Part shown: positions 16,779 through 18,101 of the stretch, piece by piece
How the letters are laid out: each line of letters opens with the position of its first letter
How positions within the stretch are numbered: the first letter of the stretch is position 1
NCBI GenBank assembly: GCA_900546385.1
Contig: URCT01000043.1
Span: 1-18,101 of the forward strand
Source: an uncultured Eubacteriales bacterium
GTDB lineage: Bacteria; Bacillota; Clostridia; Oscillospirales; CAG-382
Direction of reading: 5' to 3'
DNA: 18,101 nt
Translations under genes and position numbers: made by a program
Notes under the pieces: generated by a model
Databases searched by the model: none
Told to the model about the DNA's origin: nothing
What the model saw: the letters and a program-made list of their open reading frames with translations, nothing else

Positions 16779-17252
16779 TTAATAGCGGTTTCTTTCCTTC
16801 ATGGCACGTTCAATATCGCGTCCGGCTTCCTTTTTGGCAAGGGAATCGCGCTTATCATATAACTTTTTACCCTTGCAAAGTCCCACTTCCACTTTAACGC
16901 GTGAACCCTTAAAATACAGCTTTAACGGCACAAGCGTATAGCCTTCTTTGCCGACAAGCCCGAATAGCTTTAAGATTTCACGTTTATGCATGAGAAGCTT
17001 GCGGTCGCGAAGCGGATCTTTATTGAATACATTGCCTTTTTCATAAGGACTGATATGAATGCCGGTTGCAAAAAGTTCTCCTTCTTCGATGGTGCAATAG
17101 GAGTCCTTCATATTGACCGTACCGGCGCGAATGCTTTTTACCTCGGTTCCGGAGAGGGCAATTCCGGCTTCATAGGTGTCTTCGACGAAATAGTCGTGAT
17201 AGGCTTTTTTGTTTTGAGCGGCAATTTTGACGCTTTCTTTTTCAGCCGGCAT
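16779..17252 (-). CDS. smpB: SsrA-binding protein SmpB
   Basis: The 157-residue protein binds the tRNA-like part of tmRNA and carries it to stalled ribosomes. Clear SmpB motifs are present: NKKAYHDYFVEDTYEAGIAL near the N-terminus, GTEVKSIRAGTVNMKDSY, then PLKLYFKGSRVKVEVGLCKG, KKLYDKRDSL and the basic C-terminal tail ERAMKERNRY. The start chosen is ATG 17252, which follows GAAAGGAGGAG; an in-frame ATG at 17309 lies in the promoter and would add 19 atypical residues. The neighbour ssrA begins 12 nt downstream, a common arrangement that keeps both partners together. Nothing is missing from the family core. Confidence 0.96.
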   Translation of the reverse strand: MPAEKESVKIAAQNKKAYHDYFVEDTYEAGIALSGTEVKSIRAGTVNMKDSYCTIEEGELFATGIHISPYEKGNVFNKDPLRDRKLLMHKREILKLFGLVGKEGYTLVPLKLYFKGSRVKVEVGLCKGKKLYDKRDSLAKKEAGRDIERAMKERNRY

Positions 17253-17299
17253 GAGACTCCTCCTTTCGGGATTTTTGCATTCGATTTTCATATAATAGT

Positions 17300-17328
17300 A
17301 TTTTACCATAAGATGCGGAAAAATTCAA
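17300..17328 (-). promoter_or_regulatory. Sigma-A-type promoter of smpB-ssrA
   Basis: On the minus strand TTGAAT (17328-17323) and TAAAAT (17305-17300) are spaced by 17 nt, with the smpB start about 50 bp downstream. It would give a leader of about 40 nt and supports the start at 17252. Confidence 0.65.
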
Positions 17329-17382
17329 GAGGGGACAGTGAAATTTTTGCAAGGAGATGGATCATTCGCACTTATCAAAGAG

Positions 17383-17408
17383 AATCTTAAGACAATCCTA
17401 AGATTTTT
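17383..17408 (+). promoter_or_regulatory. 11-bp-spaced repeat TC(T/C)TAAGA upstream of the -35 box: possible response-regulator site
   Basis: TCTTAAGA (17385-17392) and TCCTAAGA (17396-17403) form a direct repeat with an 11-bp period, ending 19 bp before the -35 box at 17423. OmpR/PhoB-type regulators use such sites. The same bases also form an inverted repeat, AATCTTA with TAAGATT and a T run, so a weak terminator is an alternative. Confidence 0.35.
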
Positions 17409-17422
17409 CGATAGAAAGCTGC

Positions 17423-17451
17423 TTGACTTTGTGTCATAATTATGCTATTCT
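17423..17451 (+). promoter_or_regulatory. Extended -10 promoter of the small membrane protein gene
   Basis: TTGACT (17423-17428) and TATTCT (17446-17451) are 17 nt apart, with TG one base before the -10 (TATGC-TATTCT). Expected start near 17458, about 45 nt before ATG 17504. The in-frame TTG at 17423 is therefore the -35 box, not a start codon. Confidence 0.65.
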
Positions 17452-17503
17452 GTTAATGAAAGGTTTCCAAAGTGACGTCTGTTTTCAAAATGGGGATAGA
17501 AAA

Positions 17504-17944
17504 ATGGTTAAAAAGCGTATTTTTCGTGCGATACTGATTCTGCTCGCGGTCATCCTTATAAGTTTGGCAGCCTTTATCGGATTTATTTTTTATAAAGCAA
17601 GTCAAATAGAAGTAAAAATGGTTGGGAAAACACATATTGAGTTCTTTGTTCCTTTAGGAAAGACTGTTGACCATACGGCGTTCTTATATCCGAATAAGGA
17701 GGAACTAACTCATCCGCTCATGCAGATTACGAAGGAGAACCGACGGAAAATCGCATCCTATATGTTTTCCAACCATCTGAAGCTGAGAAGAGGATATCAT
17801 CTTTTCAAGCGTGGTGTAGATGCCACGGTTGAAGAATATATAACCGATAATTTTGCGTTTGAAAAAACGCCGTGGCTTCCGTGGATTGATACGCGTTTGC
17901 GTCCCAAAACGGAAATCATATGTTTATGCGTAAGGTATTCGTAA
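17504..17944 (+). CDS. Small single-pass membrane protein, weakly MltG-like, function unknown
   Basis: The 146-residue product starts at ATG 17504 (MVKKRIFR), chosen because the promoter lies upstream of it; the ribosome site (GGGGATAG) is weak. Residues about 6-30 form one membrane helix with a basic cytoplasmic start, so the rest should be outside. The exterior part has FVPLGKTVDHTAFL and, later, LKLRRGYHLFKRGVDATVEE, faintly like the LysM-like N-terminal part of MltG proteins, where a chain of 'gets G-Y-x-L then a repeated E-E-x-I' is seen. The lytic transglycosylase domain is absent. The C-terminus (PKTEIICLCVRYS) looks atypical and may reflect truncation, since a hairpin-repeat region follows directly. 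It is the only gene of its promoter within the window. Confidence 0.6.
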   Translation: MVKKRIFRAILILLAVILISLAAFIGFIFYKASQIEVKMVGKTHIEFFVPLGKTVDHTAFLYPNKEELTHPLMQITKENRRKIASYMFSNHLKLRRGYHLFKRGVDATVEEYITDNFAFEKTPWLPWIDTRLRPKTEIICLCVRYS

Positions 17945-17963
17945 AAATGATTGTGGTTTTTGC

Positions 17964-18068
17964 GCTGATTCGAGGTTTGCAGAACCTCGAAGCTCCTTTA
18001 AGGTTTTAATTTTGTTGGTGCGAAGCCGCCATTGCGGCGAGCTGAATCGAGGTTTGCAAAACCTCGAA
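17964..18068. repeat. Two copies of a 28-bp palindromic element (REP-like) around a GC-rich hairpin
   Basis: Copies at 17964-17991 and 18041-18068 match at 26 of 28 bases. Each contains an 8-bp perfect stem, TCGAGGTT with AACCTCGA, around a five-base loop (TGCAG or TGCAA). Between them a further hairpin, GCCGC-CATT-GCGGC, lies at 18025-18038. Such duplicated palindromes suggest a dispersed repeat family in this genome. Confidence 0.7.
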
Positions 18069-18069
18069 A

Positions 18070-18093
18070 GTTCCCGAAAAGGGAACGGTTTTT
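18070..18093 (+). terminator. Rho-independent terminator
   Basis: GTTCCC (18070-18075) and GGGAAC (18081-18086) form a six-pair stem with loop GAAAA, then GG and TTTTT (18089-18093). It would end transcription of the small membrane protein gene. Confidence 0.75.
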
Positions 18094-18101
18094 GGTACTT
18101 T

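Noticed and set aside
17920..18009. 29-residue hydrophobic peptide overlapping the end of the small membrane gene
   Set aside because: No ribosome site, and its second half is the palindromic repeat; it may at most be the start of a gene broken by that element.

Overview
The window looks like a chromosomal segment of an uncultured, gut-type Clostridia bacterium (Bacillota). Pointers to this are strong GGAGG ribosome binding sites, a TTG start, S-layer homology (SLH) and copper-amine-oxidase-N-like modules in a secreted protein, an InlB-type B-repeat, and a Bacillota-like smpB-ssrA pair. No rRNA or tRNA gene, CRISPR array or complete insertion sequence was seen. No database search was possible, so family names rest on motifs and architecture read by eye.

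Positions 1-13875 hold two divergent carbohydrate-related transcription units around a regulatory gap at 6440-6662. The leftward unit encodes an MFS-type transporter, a cytoplasmic sialidase-fold (BNR/Asp-box) protein, a YhcH/NanQ-family anomerase-like protein, and a very large secreted protein. That last protein has carbohydrate-binding-like modules, an InlB B-repeat and an SGNH esterase domain, and it runs off the left edge. The rightward unit encodes an AraC-family regulator, two tightly coupled amidohydrolase-2 proteins (the first apparently without catalytic residues), and a 1588-residue secreted, SLH-anchored, GH99/WbsX-like protein with several accessory modules. A terminator follows it. 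The simplest reading is a glycan-utilisation locus: surface proteins capture and trim a decorated glycan, the transporter imports a product, and the sialidase-like, YhcH-like and amidohydrolase proteins process it inside. A sialylated or O-acetylated host glycan is a reasonable but unproven guess.

Positions 13876-16416 are different: AT-rich and full of remnants. The segment contains three 21-bp-spaced repeats, a nuclease gene of the PD-(D/E)XK type interrupted by one in-frame TAA exactly where the catalytic Glu is expected, a truncated and frameshifted coding fragment, and a pair of 20-bp-spaced repeats of another kind. I read it as a decayed mobile island beside the 3' end of the tmRNA gene.

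Positions 16417-18101 return to core genes. The tmRNA gene ssrA and smpB are adjacent on the minus strand. A small single-pass membrane protein lies on the plus strand with a clear promoter, a possible response-regulator site, and a hairpin-rich 3' region with a duplicated palindrome and a terminator.
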